Translations under genes and position numbers: made by a program
Notes under the pieces: model-generated
The model's database searches: none
What the model saw: the letters and a program-made list of their open reading frames with translations, nothing else
Told to the model about the DNA's origin: nothing
From: Limnohabitans sp. 2KL-1
Lineage (GTDB): Bacteria > Pseudomonadota > Gammaproteobacteria > Burkholderiales > Burkholderiaceae_C
Reading direction: 5' to 3'
Length of the DNA stretch: 64,000 nt
Assembly (NCBI RefSeq): GCF_003063435.1
Contig: NZ_NESL01000001.1
Span: 868,001 to 932,000 of the forward strand
In this document: piece by piece, positions 41,346 through 52,907 of the stretch
Position numbering within the stretch: the stretch's first letter is position 1
Layout of the letters: each line of letters opens with the position of its first letter

Positions 41346-42291
41346 ATGAATCGAAGAGACGCAACGGGTCGTATCATCGCCATCGCAGCTTGGGGCATGG
41401 CCGCACAGACAGGTTTGTCTGCCTGGGCTCAGAATCCCAAAATATCCCGCTTGGTCATAGTTGGCGGCGCAGAAGACCGTTTGCAGGATCGCCTCATTTT
41501 GCGCAAATATGTCGACTACTGTGGTGGCCTGAGGGCCCGTGTCCGCGTCATCACGGCTGCCAGTGGAGACCCCGAGGGGGTTTGGTCCAGTTACCAAAAT
41601 GCGTTCAGGTCCTTGGGTGTCGAAGATGTTCAGCGACTGGCCATCGATGACCGTGGCAGCGCCCATGCACCAGGGCTGCATGCCGAAATCATGCACGCCG
41701 ATGGCATTTTCATCAGTGGGGGGGATCAGTCCAAGCTGATGGACACTTTGTGGGACACCCCTGCCTATCAGGCTTTGCACCAGTCCTTTCACTTGAACCG
41801 ATGCTGCATTGGCGGCACCAGTGCTGGCGCTGCTGTGATGTCACGCCACATGATCGCGCAGGGGCCTGCCGTGCTTCGACCCAGCAAAGAGGCCGTGGAC
41901 ACCGATATCGGTCTGGGCTTGCTGTCGCAGGCGGTGGTGGATCAACACTTTTCGGAGCGCAGACGGTTGGCCCGGTTGTTGTCAACCTTGGCCATGCGTC
42001 CGGATTTGTTGGGGGGTCGGTATCGACGAAGACACCGCCTTGGTGATCGAAAACGGCGTGGCCATTGAAGTCATTGGCAAAGGCAGCGTGACCTTGGTGG
42101 ACCCATCTCAGATGCAGTCGAATGTGGATGAGCTCGAGACCCTGGAACAAATTGAAATGCTGGGTGTTCAGTTGCATTTGCTGCCTGCAGGGCATCGGTA
42201 CAGTGTGCAATCTGTAGGGCAAAGTGCACGTTCTGCAGCCTTGCGACAAGCCATCTTGCGCCTGGTGGCTTTGGGTCCCATTCGGGGGTGA
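41346..42291 (+). pseudogene. cyanophycinase-like peptidase S51 gene with a +1 frameshift
   Basis: The first frame (41346-42068) encodes a signal peptide and an S51-type core: RLVIVGGAEDR near residue 36, GIFISGGDQSK near residue 119, and the nucleophile motif GGTSAGAAVMS near residue 158. After LLGG the frame leaves homology and stops at 42068. The lost C-terminus (VGIDEDTALVIENG onward) continues in another frame to 42291. Removing one G from the GGGGGG run at 42011-42016 restores a single frame. Cyanophycinases cleave cyanophycin or related beta-aspartyl peptides. The break may be real, a phase-variable homopolymer, or a sequencing error. Confidence 0.85.
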
Positions 42292-42314
42292 TCCTGCGTG
42301 TGCGGATTCAGGTT

Positions 42315-42389
42315 TGGTGCCCCCGACAGGAATCGAACCTGTATCACTCCCTTAGGAGGGGAGAGTTCTATCCATTGAACTACGGTGGC
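42315..42389 (-). tRNA. tRNA-Arg (anticodon CCT)
   Basis: The minus strand folds as a 75-nt tRNA with anticodon loop CTCCTAA (anticodon CCT), D-arm GTTCAATGGATAGAAC, T-arm GGTTCGATTCC and an encoded CCA end. The acceptor stem GCCACCG/CGGGGGC carries an A-G mismatch at position 4:69, where a C-G pair would be expected. Confidence 0.95.
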
Positions 42390-42435
42390 GAGGCTTGCAT
42401 TTTACGGGCAATGGCGGCATCCAAAATCCAGATGA

Positions 42436-44613
42436 ATGACATTCGCAGATGAGCATGCAACGTTCAAGCCCAATGCCAGCAGGTGGCCGTGGTTTCACAC
42501 CTTGTTTGCTGTGATCGAACGACAGGACAAAGGATACTTGTTGCCCGATGCCGATGTGTTTGTCTTGTGGAACAATCACACAATGCTGCATTTCATGCTC
42601 AAAATTCTGCAAAGCTTGCTCAAATTTCCTGAATCGAGAGAGGCTCCAGACTTTGAGTTTTCACCTTTCGGTGTGGTGCACGTCGACGCGAAAACGGGGC
42701 AATTCAAACGCGTCAACACGGTTTTCGCCAAGCTGATGGGGCGAACGGTTGCGCAATTGCTGTCCATTTCATGGATGGACTTGTCGCAACTTGGCGCGGC
42801 AACGGGTCTGTCCGACGAGATCCGGCTTTTTGCTGATGAACGGAACGGGGACCCTTTGCGCATGCCGCCTGTTGAGGCTTGGGTGCAAAAACTCTCCACA
42901 CCAGACGGCAGCCAGGTTGTCGTTGAGGTGTCTTTTTTGACTCGGGTTCAAGGCCCTCAGGACACGACACTCTGGGTCTTGATTGTGAAAGACATTGCCA
43001 GCAGACTGGAGGCGCAAACCCGTTTACAGGTCAGTGAGCAGAGGCATCGGGTTCTGGCCGACAGTGCCCGTGATGTCATTTGGAGCATGAGTCCGATGGG
43101 TGAGATCACCTATGTGAGTCCGGCCGTGGAAAAGCTGCGGGGCGTGACGCCTGCCGAAGCCATGCAAATGCCACTGAACGAAACACTCACCCCTGAATCT
43201 GCTGCCGTATCGATGCAGTACTTTCAGGAAGTGGGGCAGGCTTTGCAGCAGGGGCGAACCCCCCAAAGTTTTCAAGGTGAACTGGAATACTACCGCAAGG
43301 ACGGGTCTACTTTTTGGACAGAGTGTTTGTCGTTTCCATTGATGGATTCCAATGGGGGTTTGGTTGAAATTCTCGGGGTGACCCGCGATATCAGTGAGCG
43401 AAAACACTACGAAGAGAGCCTGCGTCAGGCGCGCATCCAGGCCGAAAAAGCCAACATGGCCAAGACCCGTTTTCTGGGCCACATCAGCCACGAGATCCGC
43501 ACGCCCATGAGCGCCATCATGGCGTTGACCGACTTGCTGTTGCGCAGCGACATCCATGCTCAACAGCGGGAATGGCTCCAGCAATCACAGGATGCGGGCC
43601 ATCTTTTGCTGGACATGATCAACGACATCCTTGATTTGTCCAAGATGGAAAGTGGCCAACTGGTGTTGGCGCGCCAAGTCTTCGACCTGAGCACGGTGTT
43701 GCAGCAAGTCAGTGACCTGGTGGCTCCCGCGTGTGCTCGCAAGGGCTTGGATTTTCGGGTGGTGCTTGAGGCGGGTTTGCCTGACAAGTGGATGGGGGAC
43801 GCATCGAGGTTGACGCAAGCTTTGATGAATTTGGTGAGCAATGCGGTCAAATTCACGGATCAGGGGCATGTGCTTGTGCGGGTTGAGCGCCTGGACAGGG
43901 ATGCCGACTGGGAGCGTTTGCGCTTCACGGTGCAGGATTCAGGCATCGGTCTGGACCCGGCTATACAGATCGATGTGTTTGAGGGCTTTGAGCGAGCGGA
44001 CAGCGAACAAGCCCAGCGACTTGGGGGCATGGGGCTGGGGCTCACCTTGTGCAAGCGCTTGGCACGGTTGATGGGGGGCGATGTCGGCGTTGAGTCCATG
44101 CCGGAGCAGGGCGCGTCCTTTTGGTTTACCGTGCGTTTGCAGGTGGGCACGGATGACATCCACCCGGGTGCGGGTTTGACGTCCTCTGGGGTGAGTGATG
44201 AGGTGTTGGCTGGTCGGCGTATTTTGGTGGTGGACGACAACGGCTCCATTCGGGACATCGTCAGGCAACTCCTGCAGATGGGCCATGTGCAAGTAGATAC
44301 GGCCGAAAATGGCTTGATCGCCTTGGAGATGCTGCAAAAAGCGTCTTATGACCTGGTGTTGATGGACCTGCAAATGCCCGTGATGGGGGGGCTGGAGGCG
44401 ACCCGCCGGATCCGGCAAATCCCCGCACTGCACAAGCTGCCGGTTGTGGCCTTGACGGCCGGGGGTTTTGCCAGCGATCTGGACACATGGAAGGCTTTGG
44501 GCCTGACCGATTATTTGAGCAAGCCTTTCGATTACAAAAAATTGTTGGCAGTGCTCAACCGGCATTTGCCAGCTTCATCGGCTTCATCGACTTCGTTGCA
44601 AGAGGACGCCTGA
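42436..44613 (+). CDS. hybrid sensor histidine kinase/response regulator with PAS domains
   Basis: This 725-residue protein has no clear transmembrane helix, so the sensor is cytoplasmic. Two PAS regions (about residues 75-200 and 200-330) lead to the dimerisation domain with phospho-accepting H352 (GHISHEIRTPMSA). The ATPase follows with N-box NLVSNAVKFTD near residue 464, G-boxes DSGIGLD and GGMGLGLT. A receiver domain with phosphoacceptor D644 (LVLMDLQMPVMGG) ends the protein. The start is uncertain: ATG 42436 gives the full frame, but ATG 42583 begins just before the first PAS domain. No output partner gene lies next to it. Confidence 0.88.
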   Translation: MTFADEHATFKPNASRWPWFHTLFAVIERQDKGYLLPDADVFVLWNNHTMLHFMLKILQSLLKFPESREAPDFEFSPFGVVHVDAKTGQFKRVNTVFAKLMGRTVAQLLSISWMDLSQLGAATGLSDEIRLFADERNGDPLRMPPVEAWVQKLSTPDGSQVVVEVSFLTRVQGPQDTTLWVLIVKDIASRLEAQTRLQVSEQRHRVLADSARDVIWSMSPMGEITYVSPAVEKLRGVTPAEAMQMPLNETLTPESAAVSMQYFQEVGQALQQGRTPQSFQGELEYYRKDGSTFWTECLSFPLMDSNGGLVEILGVTRDISERKHYEESLRQARIQAEKANMAKTRFLGHISHEIRTPMSAIMALTDLLLRSDIHAQQREWLQQSQDAGHLLLDMINDILDLSKMESGQLVLARQVFDLSTVLQQVSDLVAPACARKGLDFRVVLEAGLPDKWMGDASRLTQALMNLVSNAVKFTDQGHVLVRVERLDRDADWERLRFTVQDSGIGLDPAIQIDVFEGFERADSEQAQRLGGMGLGLTLCKRLARLMGGDVGVESMPEQGASFWFTVRLQVGTDDIHPGAGLTSSGVSDEVLAGRRILVVDDNGSIRDIVRQLLQMGHVQVDTAENGLIALEMLQKASYDLVLMDLQMPVMGGLEATRRIRQIPALHKLPVVALTAGGFASDLDTWKALGLTDYLSKPFDYKKLLAVLNRHLPASSASSTSLQEDA

Positions 44614-44629
44614 GCCCTTGCCGTGAAGT

Positions 44630-45622
44630 TCATGGATGGGGCACCTCTTTGCTTTTGAAGACCCAGTGCGCGGAACGTTCGGGCGCACCGGTGACCCGAC
44701 GGCCCTGGAAAAAAACCTGCAAACCTGGCCAATTGGCACTGTGCACCAAAAAAGGTGGTGCGCCGTAGACGCTGCGTGCAGATCCTGCCCCGAGTTGCAG
44801 CCTGGTCAATTTGTTTTGATGGTCCCGAACGCAAAGGGCAACGTCTTGCTGGGCCACAAAATGGATGTAATTGCCCGCCTTGATGGGATCATGAGACTCA
44901 TGGATGGCACTGCTTTGAATTTGCTGGACATCGCAGTCTGCTTTTGAATTTTGGCCAGCCGCTGCACCGCTTGGGTTGGGGGTGCCCGTTTTCAGTGCCT
45001 CTGGTGAAGCACTCAGCGGCAAAGTCAGCGAAGCCATGGTTGCCGCTGATACGGTATCCAGGCGGTTATGGGCCGGTCCAGTTTGTTGCGCCACAAGTGT
45101 CAGGTTCAGCAGGGGTTGAGCCCCTGTTGTGCGCGCGCCCGCGTCCGGCGCAGGGCGTAATTCAGACCAGCGTGCCTGTGACACGGTCCACGTCACAAGG
45201 CAAAGCACCAAAAGTGCGCCCGCCCATTTGGGTTCGATGTTCAGGCCTTTGCCCTTGAACAGCCGCAAGGAGAACGATGACGCGCCCATGGGGGCGGGTG
45301 TGGCGAGTAGGTGAGGTGCGCTCAACAGCGGCTGTGCGGATGCGCATTTCGTTGGCATCTCTGTGGCCAATTCGGCGGCCTGCTCATGTGCAGACGCGGG
45401 TTGCACGATGGCGTGCCCCAATTTTTTCAGCAATTTGTTACCGGTGTTGGCCTTGATCTGTTCGTTGTAAAACAGGCCTTCCCCTTGGCCTTCGAGCTCA
45501 TGCAGTTGGGTCAGGGAAATCGCATTCATGCGAGCGAACACCAGATCGTCCAGGTTGGCACTTTCTCTCAAGTTGCGCAGCAAGTGTGCATCTTCAGAAC
45601 GCCAGATGGGGGTGTGCATCAT
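44630..45622 (-). CDS. RodZ-like HTH/membrane protein
   Basis: The 330-residue product has a RodZ-like layout. An N-terminal helix-turn-helix-like region (HLLRNLRESANLDDLVFARM near residue 11) comes first. One transmembrane helix (about residues 135-152, AGALLVLCLVTWTV) is followed by a periplasmic tail ending in a DUF4115-like domain (LQLGAGSARSVYG, WPGLQVFFQG). RodZ links MreB to the cell wall machinery. The HTH region is degenerate and the usual ispG neighbour is absent, so it may be a divergent paralogue. The start is one of two adjacent ATGs (45622, 45619) without a clear ribosome site. Confidence 0.65.
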   Translation of the reverse strand: MMHTPIWRSEDAHLLRNLRESANLDDLVFARMNAISLTQLHELEGQGEGLFYNEQIKANTGNKLLKKLGHAIVQPASAHEQAAELATEMPTKCASAQPLLSAPHLLATPAPMGASSFSLRLFKGKGLNIEPKWAGALLVLCLVTWTVSQARWSELRPAPDAGARTTGAQPLLNLTLVAQQTGPAHNRLDTVSAATMASLTLPLSASPEALKTGTPNPSGAAAGQNSKADCDVQQIQSSAIHESHDPIKAGNYIHFVAQQDVALCVRDHQNKLTRLQLGAGSARSVYGAPPFLVHSANWPGLQVFFQGRRVTGAPERSAHWVFKSKEVPHP

Positions 45623-45994
45623 GATGGGATGTTCTCGCAGGGTTTGTCGGTTGGCTGGGGAATGTTCGGGCACGGATTCAAGCGGGCCCAAGTCATGGGG
45701 ACAGCTTGTGCATCCATGGTGACCACGGTGTCATCTTGATCTGGGGGGGTGTTCGGCAGGCTTCGCAGGGCATGAAAGTTTGGAGTCTGTAAATTTGGAG
45801 GCACACATCGATGCGCTTGATTGAATATTTTATGGTTACTTTTGGATTATTCAAATCCTGAGTTTCACCCATACCAATCAAGACCCTGAGGCGACCAGAA
45901 TGCTTGCAGCCAGGAATTGGCAGGGTGGATGGCGAGGACCGTCACACAAGCTGTGCGCGCTTGCTGAACTCATGCCGAATGGCGGCTGGTGCGC
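45623..45994. other. intergenic region, no gene recognised
   Basis: This 372-bp stretch lies between the RodZ-like gene (leftward) and the 3' end of tamB. The right part is AT-richer (around 45800-45850) and presumably holds the promoter of the leftward gene. Short open frames here show no coding character, and I see no repeat, tRNA or terminator. Confidence 0.6.
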
Positions 45995-48900
45995 TCAGTC
46001 CTTGCGGATGGTGAAGATCAGGTCCAGTGCGCTTTGTTGGCCTGCTTGAGCGCGCAAGGTCAGGCGTTGCGACAAGTCGTAAAAAATGTAGAGACTGCCA
46101 AAGGTACCGCTCAGACTGGTTTCGTAGGCGAGGTAAAAGTCCTTGGACAGGCGCTTTCCCAAGGTGATGGCCGCGCCTGTTGCGGTGGTGTCCGAGCGGC
46201 TACCGCTGGCCAGGGAAATCTCGTCCAGTCCGAGGCTGCTGGCCAGTTCGCCGCTGAGGGTTTTGCCATTGCCGCCCAACAAAACCAGGGCCGCTTGCTG
46301 CAGCACTGCCGACTCTGCACCGCCACTGGCGGCCGATCGGCCCAGGACCAGCCAGGCCAATTTGTCCGCATCGGGCATGTCGGGCTCTGCGTACAAGCGG
46401 ATGCGCGGCAGCAAAGCCGTTCCCGTGACTTGGACGCCGACACTCTGAGACAAATTGGGCCGCAAGGCAATGATGTCCAGGCTGGGGTTGTCATATGGAC
46501 CGTTGAAGCGCAACACGCCCGTCTCAATGGTCAATTGCTGACCATAAGCTTTGTAGCGTCCGCCTTCGGTGCGCACTTGCCCTGTCAAGCGTGGCTGGCC
46601 CCGGGTGGCTGCGTTGCTCACCAATTGAACTTGGCCACCGAGGCGGGTGTTGAGGCCTTGCCCCCGAACCAGAAAGTCGGGACCCAGGTCGAGCATGACG
46701 CGCACATCGGGCACGCCCAGCCAGGAAGCAGGGGCCTGGCCTTTCAAAGCGGCATCTCCCGTCGGGATGTCTCCAGAGCTTGGTCTGACGACCAGCACGT
46801 CGCTGCCCAGGCTGGGGGTGCTGTCGTCGGGCAAGATGAACAAGGCTTGGTCGGCTTTGACCAAGCCTCGAACCAGCAATTGGCCTTTGTCAATTTGAGC
46901 TGTGACATCCCCGGAAATGGCCAAACGACGGTCAGCCCGGTTGCTCACGCGCAGCGCTTTGGCCTCCATCTGAAGGGTCATTCTGGCTGCACTCAAAGGG
47001 CTTGTGCTGCTGCCTGGCGTGGCACGGCCAGTAGGGGCAAAACTGATTTCTCCGCGCGCTTGCAATTCACCGCCTTGCGCGCCTGCACCCCGCAAGCTCA
47101 GGCGCTCCAAGATCAGCTCCTGTGCTTGCAGCCGCGCTTGCAATTGTCCTTGGCTGAATTCGATGCCTTGCACAGCGGATCGAACCGCCAGGTTGTCTGC
47201 TTGCAGACGACCTTGCCATTGAGGTTGGGTGCGCGTACCGGACAGGTCAAACTGCGCATCGAGTGTGCCTTGTACCCGCCAGCCCGGCGGGGCCAGAACG
47301 GACCATGCACCCACCTTGGGCAAGCGGGCTTGAACCTTGCCGCTGAGGGGAGCCTGTTCAGACCATTGCCAGCCTTCAGTCGTCTGCGCCAGTCTGCTTT
47401 GCAGTTGGGCCTGTATCTGGCCTAGGTGTTCGCTGTCCCAGCTCAGTTCGGTTTGTATGTTTTCATTGTGTATGCGCAAGAGCGCACGGGCTTCGCGTAA
47501 ACCTGCAGGCCAGCGTTGTCCGGCGGCGTTCTCGGTGTGGATCAGCAAATCTCCCCGACTGCGTTGAACCGATGCGGTCACGCTCAGGTCTTGGTCCATC
47601 TGCACTTGTATTTGGCCTTGCAGCATCACGTCGTTTTGAACGTCTGTGTTGGCCCATACGGTCAGCCAGCTCAGGGGCAGATCCTGCCAGCGGGCGGCCC
47701 CTTGCGCGCGTGCCGGACGTCCGGGGCCGGGGGCCGTCCAGGCACCCGCTTCGCCCAGCAACTGGGCGGTGCCGGGGGTGGGGCCCTGAACTTGCCAAGT
47801 GGTCGGCCCCCAACTCAGGTGAGGCTCCAAGTCGCTCAAGTGGGCTTGCCAGGCCCAGGCTTGTTTCAATTCGAGAAGCCAGGAGCTGGTTGGCTCGGTG
47901 CCTGGCGCAGCAGGCATGGGGGCTTTGGGATTTTGAGAAGTGAGCTTCAGGCGGTCGATCTGGCCTTGCCAATCGTGGCTTTTCATGTCGCCCCGGTTGG
48001 CGCTCCAGTGGGTTTGCAGTTCTGCGCTTTGAGCGCCCTGGCCGATGCGAGCTTGCAGCTGAGCCTGCAAAGACCGGGGCGTGCCTTGCAGTTGCAACTG
48101 AGTTTGCGTGATGAACCAGGGTGACTGTTGGGGCCTTTGCCATTCGACGCGGGGCAATTGGAGCTGCAGCGTCAGTGGCGCATCGGCTTGGGCATAGCCA
48201 CCTTCCCATCGCGCAGCCAGGACCCCTGGCCCGGAGGCTTTGAATGGTTTGAGTGAGGCGCCCCAACCGGGCCAGCTTTGCAGCCAGGTCAAACTTTGGG
48301 CGGCGTCCTGCACATCCATGTCCAATGTGCCTTGCCCGTTGAGCGGGGCCAGCGTGCCTTGGCCATGCGCTTTGAGCCCGGGTAAGGTCACGGCAAAACG
48401 GCCTTGCGCAGAAAGCTTGGCGGGGTGAAGTTTGAATTGCGCCTCCAGTGAGGCTTGGGCTGCGTCGATTTTCAATGAGGCAATGTCCCATTCGTCACCT
48501 TGCCATTGCCCTTGTAGATGCAAGCGCTCCCATGACGGTCGGCCGGCCGTCGTGGTGGGGCGTTTCGATGCGAACGACCCCTTGCCTGGCAGGTCTTGTG
48601 TGGTCAGATCGGCCTGTATGGCGATGCGGTCCAGGGCGACTGATTGGGCTTGCAGCCGCCCTTGCATCGGCGGCCCGGCCATGGCGCTGTGCATCTGCGC
48701 AGGCACCAATCCGCTGACATCGAGCAAACCTGTCCAGCCCAGCAGCGTTTGCTGACCTTGCCCCTGTACCTGTCCGCTTGCCAATTCGGCTTGCAGTTGC
48801 TGGACTTGCCACAAACCCAGGTGGTGACGCGCACGCACCCTCAATTGCGACACGGGCAGGCGTGCCTGATCCCATGGGCCGGGCGTGAGGTTGGTCAGTT

Positions 48901-49909
48901 GCGCATCGAGCAGCCAGGCGTCACCCTCGGGTTTCACGTTGGATTGCCCGTTCAGGCGGGTCTGTGGTGCCCCCGGCCACAGCGGTGCCAAATCCAAGGC
49001 CTGCCATTGCGCTTGCGCTTGAACGACTGGCTGTTTTTGCCAGGGCCGAATCAGGGCTTGCAGGTCGAGATGGGGGGCGTCTTGCGCTCGCGTGGATGTG
49101 CTCTCTTTCAAGCTCGGTGCCAATTTCGGTGCCAATTGGGCCGTGACCGAGAGTTCGGCCTGCATCCCTGACAAAGTGCCTTGTACCGTCGACTGCAGCG
49201 CGAGCTGTGTCGCGGCGTTTCGGTCAGTGCTTGGGGTTTGCACCTGTCCTTGCAAGCCGATGTTCAAGGCCATCGGGGCTGCTGCTTGTAACCGGGCTTG
49301 GAGGGTGTACTGACCCTTGGCCAGCGTCAGCGAGTTGACGTGCAGACTGTGTTCATGACCATCGTAAGCATAGTCTGCTTGAACATGGGACAACATCAGC
49401 GTCGTGGCACCTTTCCAGGTCATCTGCTGGATTTGCAAGGACATTTGGACTGGCAAGGGCAGCTTGAGCGAGCTGAGTGCGGTCATGTGCTGTGGTGGCC
49501 GCTGGTCTTCGATGTTCAGCGCTTCCAGGTGGATGCTGCGCACTGGCCAAGGCTGACGCCACAGCAAGGACCAGTCGAGTGCGATGTGGGCACCACGCGC
49601 TTCGACCTGCAAACCCTGACTTTGCCAGCGCAGCAGACCCAGTTGTCCACCTTCGCGCAAGTTGCCTTGCACATCTGCGCTGCTCAGTTGCTGACCAGCA
49701 GGCAAGGACCAAGCCAGCACCTGAAGCACCGTGCGCAGTGACCCCGCACTGCCAGACCAGACCCACAAAGCACAGGCCATGCTCAACAGGAGCAAGGGGC
49801 CCCACAGCGCGGACAAGGCCAGGGCGAACAACGAACGCAAGCGTTTGCCGATACGCCGGTGAAGCGGCACAGGTCCGGGCAGGGCAGGCGTGTCGGCGGG
49901 TGTGTTCAA
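45995..49909 (-). CDS. tamB: TamB/DUF490 translocation and assembly module protein
   Basis: This very long inner-membrane-anchored protein (about 1304 residues) forms the periplasm-spanning partner of TamA and is proposed to move lipids or help fold outer membrane proteins. It has an N-terminal transmembrane helix (AALWGPLLLLSMACALWVW-like region near residue 35), an extended beta-rich body of repeated amphipathic strands, and the conserved C-terminal DUF490 domain with GETGV-type strands ending in LIFTIRKD. The start is uncertain. I use the TTG at 49909 that overlaps the tamA stop (TTGA); a GTG at 49870 is an alternative, and the frame further upstream only mirrors tamA. Confidence 0.9.
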   Translation of the reverse strand: MNTPADTPALPGPVPLHRRIGKRLRSLFALALSALWGPLLLLSMACALWVWSGSAGSLRTVLQVLAWSLPAGQQLSSADVQGNLREGGQLGLLRWQSQGLQVEARGAHIALDWSLLWRQPWPVRSIHLEALNIEDQRPPQHMTALSSLKLPLPVQMSLQIQQMTWKGATTLMLSHVQADYAYDGHEHSLHVNSLTLAKGQYTLQARLQAAAPMALNIGLQGQVQTPSTDRNAATQLALQSTVQGTLSGMQAELSVTAQLAPKLAPSLKESTSTRAQDAPHLDLQALIRPWQKQPVVQAQAQWQALDLAPLWPGAPQTRLNGQSNVKPEGDAWLLDAQLTNLTPGPWDQARLPVSQLRVRARHHLGLWQVQQLQAELASGQVQGQGQQTLLGWTGLLDVSGLVPAQMHSAMAGPPMQGRLQAQSVALDRIAIQADLTTQDLPGKGSFASKRPTTTAGRPSWERLHLQGQWQGDEWDIASLKIDAAQASLEAQFKLHPAKLSAQGRFAVTLPGLKAHGQGTLAPLNGQGTLDMDVQDAAQSLTWLQSWPGWGASLKPFKASGPGVLAARWEGGYAQADAPLTLQLQLPRVEWQRPQQSPWFITQTQLQLQGTPRSLQAQLQARIGQGAQSAELQTHWSANRGDMKSHDWQGQIDRLKLTSQNPKAPMPAAPGTEPTSSWLLELKQAWAWQAHLSDLEPHLSWGPTTWQVQGPTPGTAQLLGEAGAWTAPGPGRPARAQGAARWQDLPLSWLTVWANTDVQNDVMLQGQIQVQMDQDLSVTASVQRSRGDLLIHTENAAGQRWPAGLREARALLRIHNENIQTELSWDSEHLGQIQAQLQSRLAQTTEGWQWSEQAPLSGKVQARLPKVGAWSVLAPPGWRVQGTLDAQFDLSGTRTQPQWQGRLQADNLAVRSAVQGIEFSQGQLQARLQAQELILERLSLRGAGAQGGELQARGEISFAPTGRATPGSSTSPLSAARMTLQMEAKALRVSNRADRRLAISGDVTAQIDKGQLLVRGLVKADQALFILPDDSTPSLGSDVLVVRPSSGDIPTGDAALKGQAPASWLGVPDVRVMLDLGPDFLVRGQGLNTRLGGQVQLVSNAATRGQPRLTGQVRTEGGRYKAYGQQLTIETGVLRFNGPYDNPSLDIIALRPNLSQSVGVQVTGTALLPRIRLYAEPDMPDADKLAWLVLGRSAASGGAESAVLQQAALVLLGGNGKTLSGELASSLGLDEISLASGSRSDTTATGAAITLGKRLSKDFYLAYETSLSGTFGSLYIFYDLSQRLTLRAQAGQQSALDLIFTIRKD

Positions 49910-51722
49910 AAGGTGAACCCCACACTCAGGTGCAGACGCAGCTTGCGCAGCGACTGGGCATAGGCCAAGTCCATCCGCACGGGGCCGACTGGACTGCGCC
50001 AGCGAGCGCCCACGCCATAGCCGATTTGGGCACGGACTTGACTCATGGCATTGGTCACGGCACCGGCATCGGCAAAGATGGCACTTTCCCAATCGGTGCG
50101 TTGCTGGTTCCAGACGATGGGGCGCTGCCATTCCACGCTGCCCGACGCCAGGTAACGGCCCGCCACGATGAGTCCGTTGTCTGCTGTCACACCGATGCTG
50201 TTGGGTGCATACCCGCGCACGCTGTTGTCACCGCCCGTCAAAAACAGTTGGGTGGTGGGCAAGTTGACGGTGTTGCGGCTGACCACGCTGCCCATTTCTG
50301 CCCGCAAGGCCAATCGTCCTGCCGTTTTGCCCAGAGGCATGAATGCCAGACCCCTGACCAGCCAGCGCGCATAAGGTTCGCGATCAGAGCCCAGTGTCAC
50401 GCCCGTGCCCACCTCAACCCCCAAGCCCAGTCCCCGGTTGGGAAAAGGCAGGCTGTCAAAGTCGCGCCAGATCCATGCGTAGTTGCCGCTGATCGATTCC
50501 TTTTGTCCCTGAATGTCACCCATCTGGTTGGCGGAGTCGTATTGGGCGAAATAAGACCTGTCGATGCGTTCCCCAAGTTGGGTGCGTCCGGCGCGCCAAC
50601 GTTGGCTGTTGACCTGAAAGCCAACCCGCTTTTCATGGTCGACCTTGAGCGATGTGTTCCAGCGCCAAAGATCGCTGTCGGGCGGGGCCAACAAATCAAG
50701 GCCAACGCTTTGCAAGTCTCGGTCCAGTGCCACTTTGCTGACGGCTCGCCAATGGAGCCCGGGGATGCTGTGGTGGGTGTGTTCTGCCGTTACGCGGGCA
50801 CCGCTGTCGCTGCGCATGCCCAATCCCAGTACCCATTTTTGCCGCAAGCTTTCCTTCAACTCCACTTTCACCGGTGCGACTTCCCCGCCAGCTTCCGGGT
50901 CAAGGCTGACAAAAACGGAGTCGTAAAAACCACTGACCACCAAGCGTTGCTGTGCCTCGAGCAAGTCGCTTTGTCGATAGAGTTTGCCTGGGAGCAAGCG
51001 GGCCAGGCGTTCGACTTGTTGTGCACCGTACTTGTCAGCCCCCGTGATTTGCACGCTGCCCAGGCGCACGCTGGGGCCTGAGTCCAGTGTCAGATCCAGA
51101 TGTACCCGGTTGTTGTCTGTGTCGATGCGCGCCTGGCTGCTGACCAGCCGACCCCAGGGGTAGCGCTCTGAGACCAGTTGGCGCAGGGCCTGATTTTTGG
51201 CCTGGTTCCAGGCTGTCTGGGTGAATGTTTCGCCGGGCGGCAAAGCCCACAGCTGAACGATGTCTTGTTGTTGGGTTTGCGCCATGGGGTTTTCTGCCAC
51301 ATCGCCTTGCCAATGCCATTGCACCTGGGCAATGCGAGCGGGTGGGCCGGTGCTCACGTCCAGTTGCACCTGGCCCAACGCTCGTCCCTGCGCAGAGAGG
51401 TCATGTGTCCAGCGCAACTGCGGATTGAAAAAGCCCAACGTCGCCAAAAGTTCGCGTGCCTGTGTATCGGCATCACGCAACAGGCGCGACAACTCGATTT
51501 CATCGAGGTCACTCAGTGCCCGGTAGCGCTGCAGGGCCAAATGCTGCGTCAGAAAGGGTGCGATGGCCGCTTGGTCGGCACGAACCACCAGCTCGAAGAC
51601 GGGGGCGTTGGAAATATCTGTGTCAGTGGCCGCCAAGCTTGTGCCACACAGCATGGCGCTCAGTGCCAGCAAGCCACCCGCCATGGCCCAGCCCCAACGG
51701 CGGCGCGGATGGCCAGGGCGGT

Positions 51723-51726
<4 letters not shown>
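49906..51726 (-). CDS. tamA: TamA outer membrane translocation module protein
   Basis: This is a 606-residue Omp85-family protein with a signal peptide ending LAA, three POTRA domains (about residues 40-275) and a 16-strand barrel. The lid-lock motif region NSVRGYAPN near residue 488 and the terminal aromatic residue (VGFTF) are characteristic. It pairs with the adjacent TamB. Its ATG overlaps the stop of the preceding VWA-protein gene by 4 bp, tying outer membrane assembly genes to the MoxR-CoxE unit upstream. Confidence 0.93.

Positions 51727-52900
<1,174 letters not shown>

Positions 52901-52907
<7 letters not shown>

Noticed and set aside
9346..42389. Integrative element bounded by the two tRNA genes around the sulfur island
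   Set aside because: No integrase, no direct repeat of a tRNA 3' end, and no compositional break that I can see, so island transfer through tRNA sites is not supported.
45693..45881. 62-codon minus-strand frame in the intergenic region
   Set aside because: Composition and lack of a start signal give no support for coding.
45989..47425. Plus-strand open frame at the 3' end of tamB
   Set aside because: No ribosome site, no recognisable domain, and it lies wholly within the conserved DUF490 region on the other strand.
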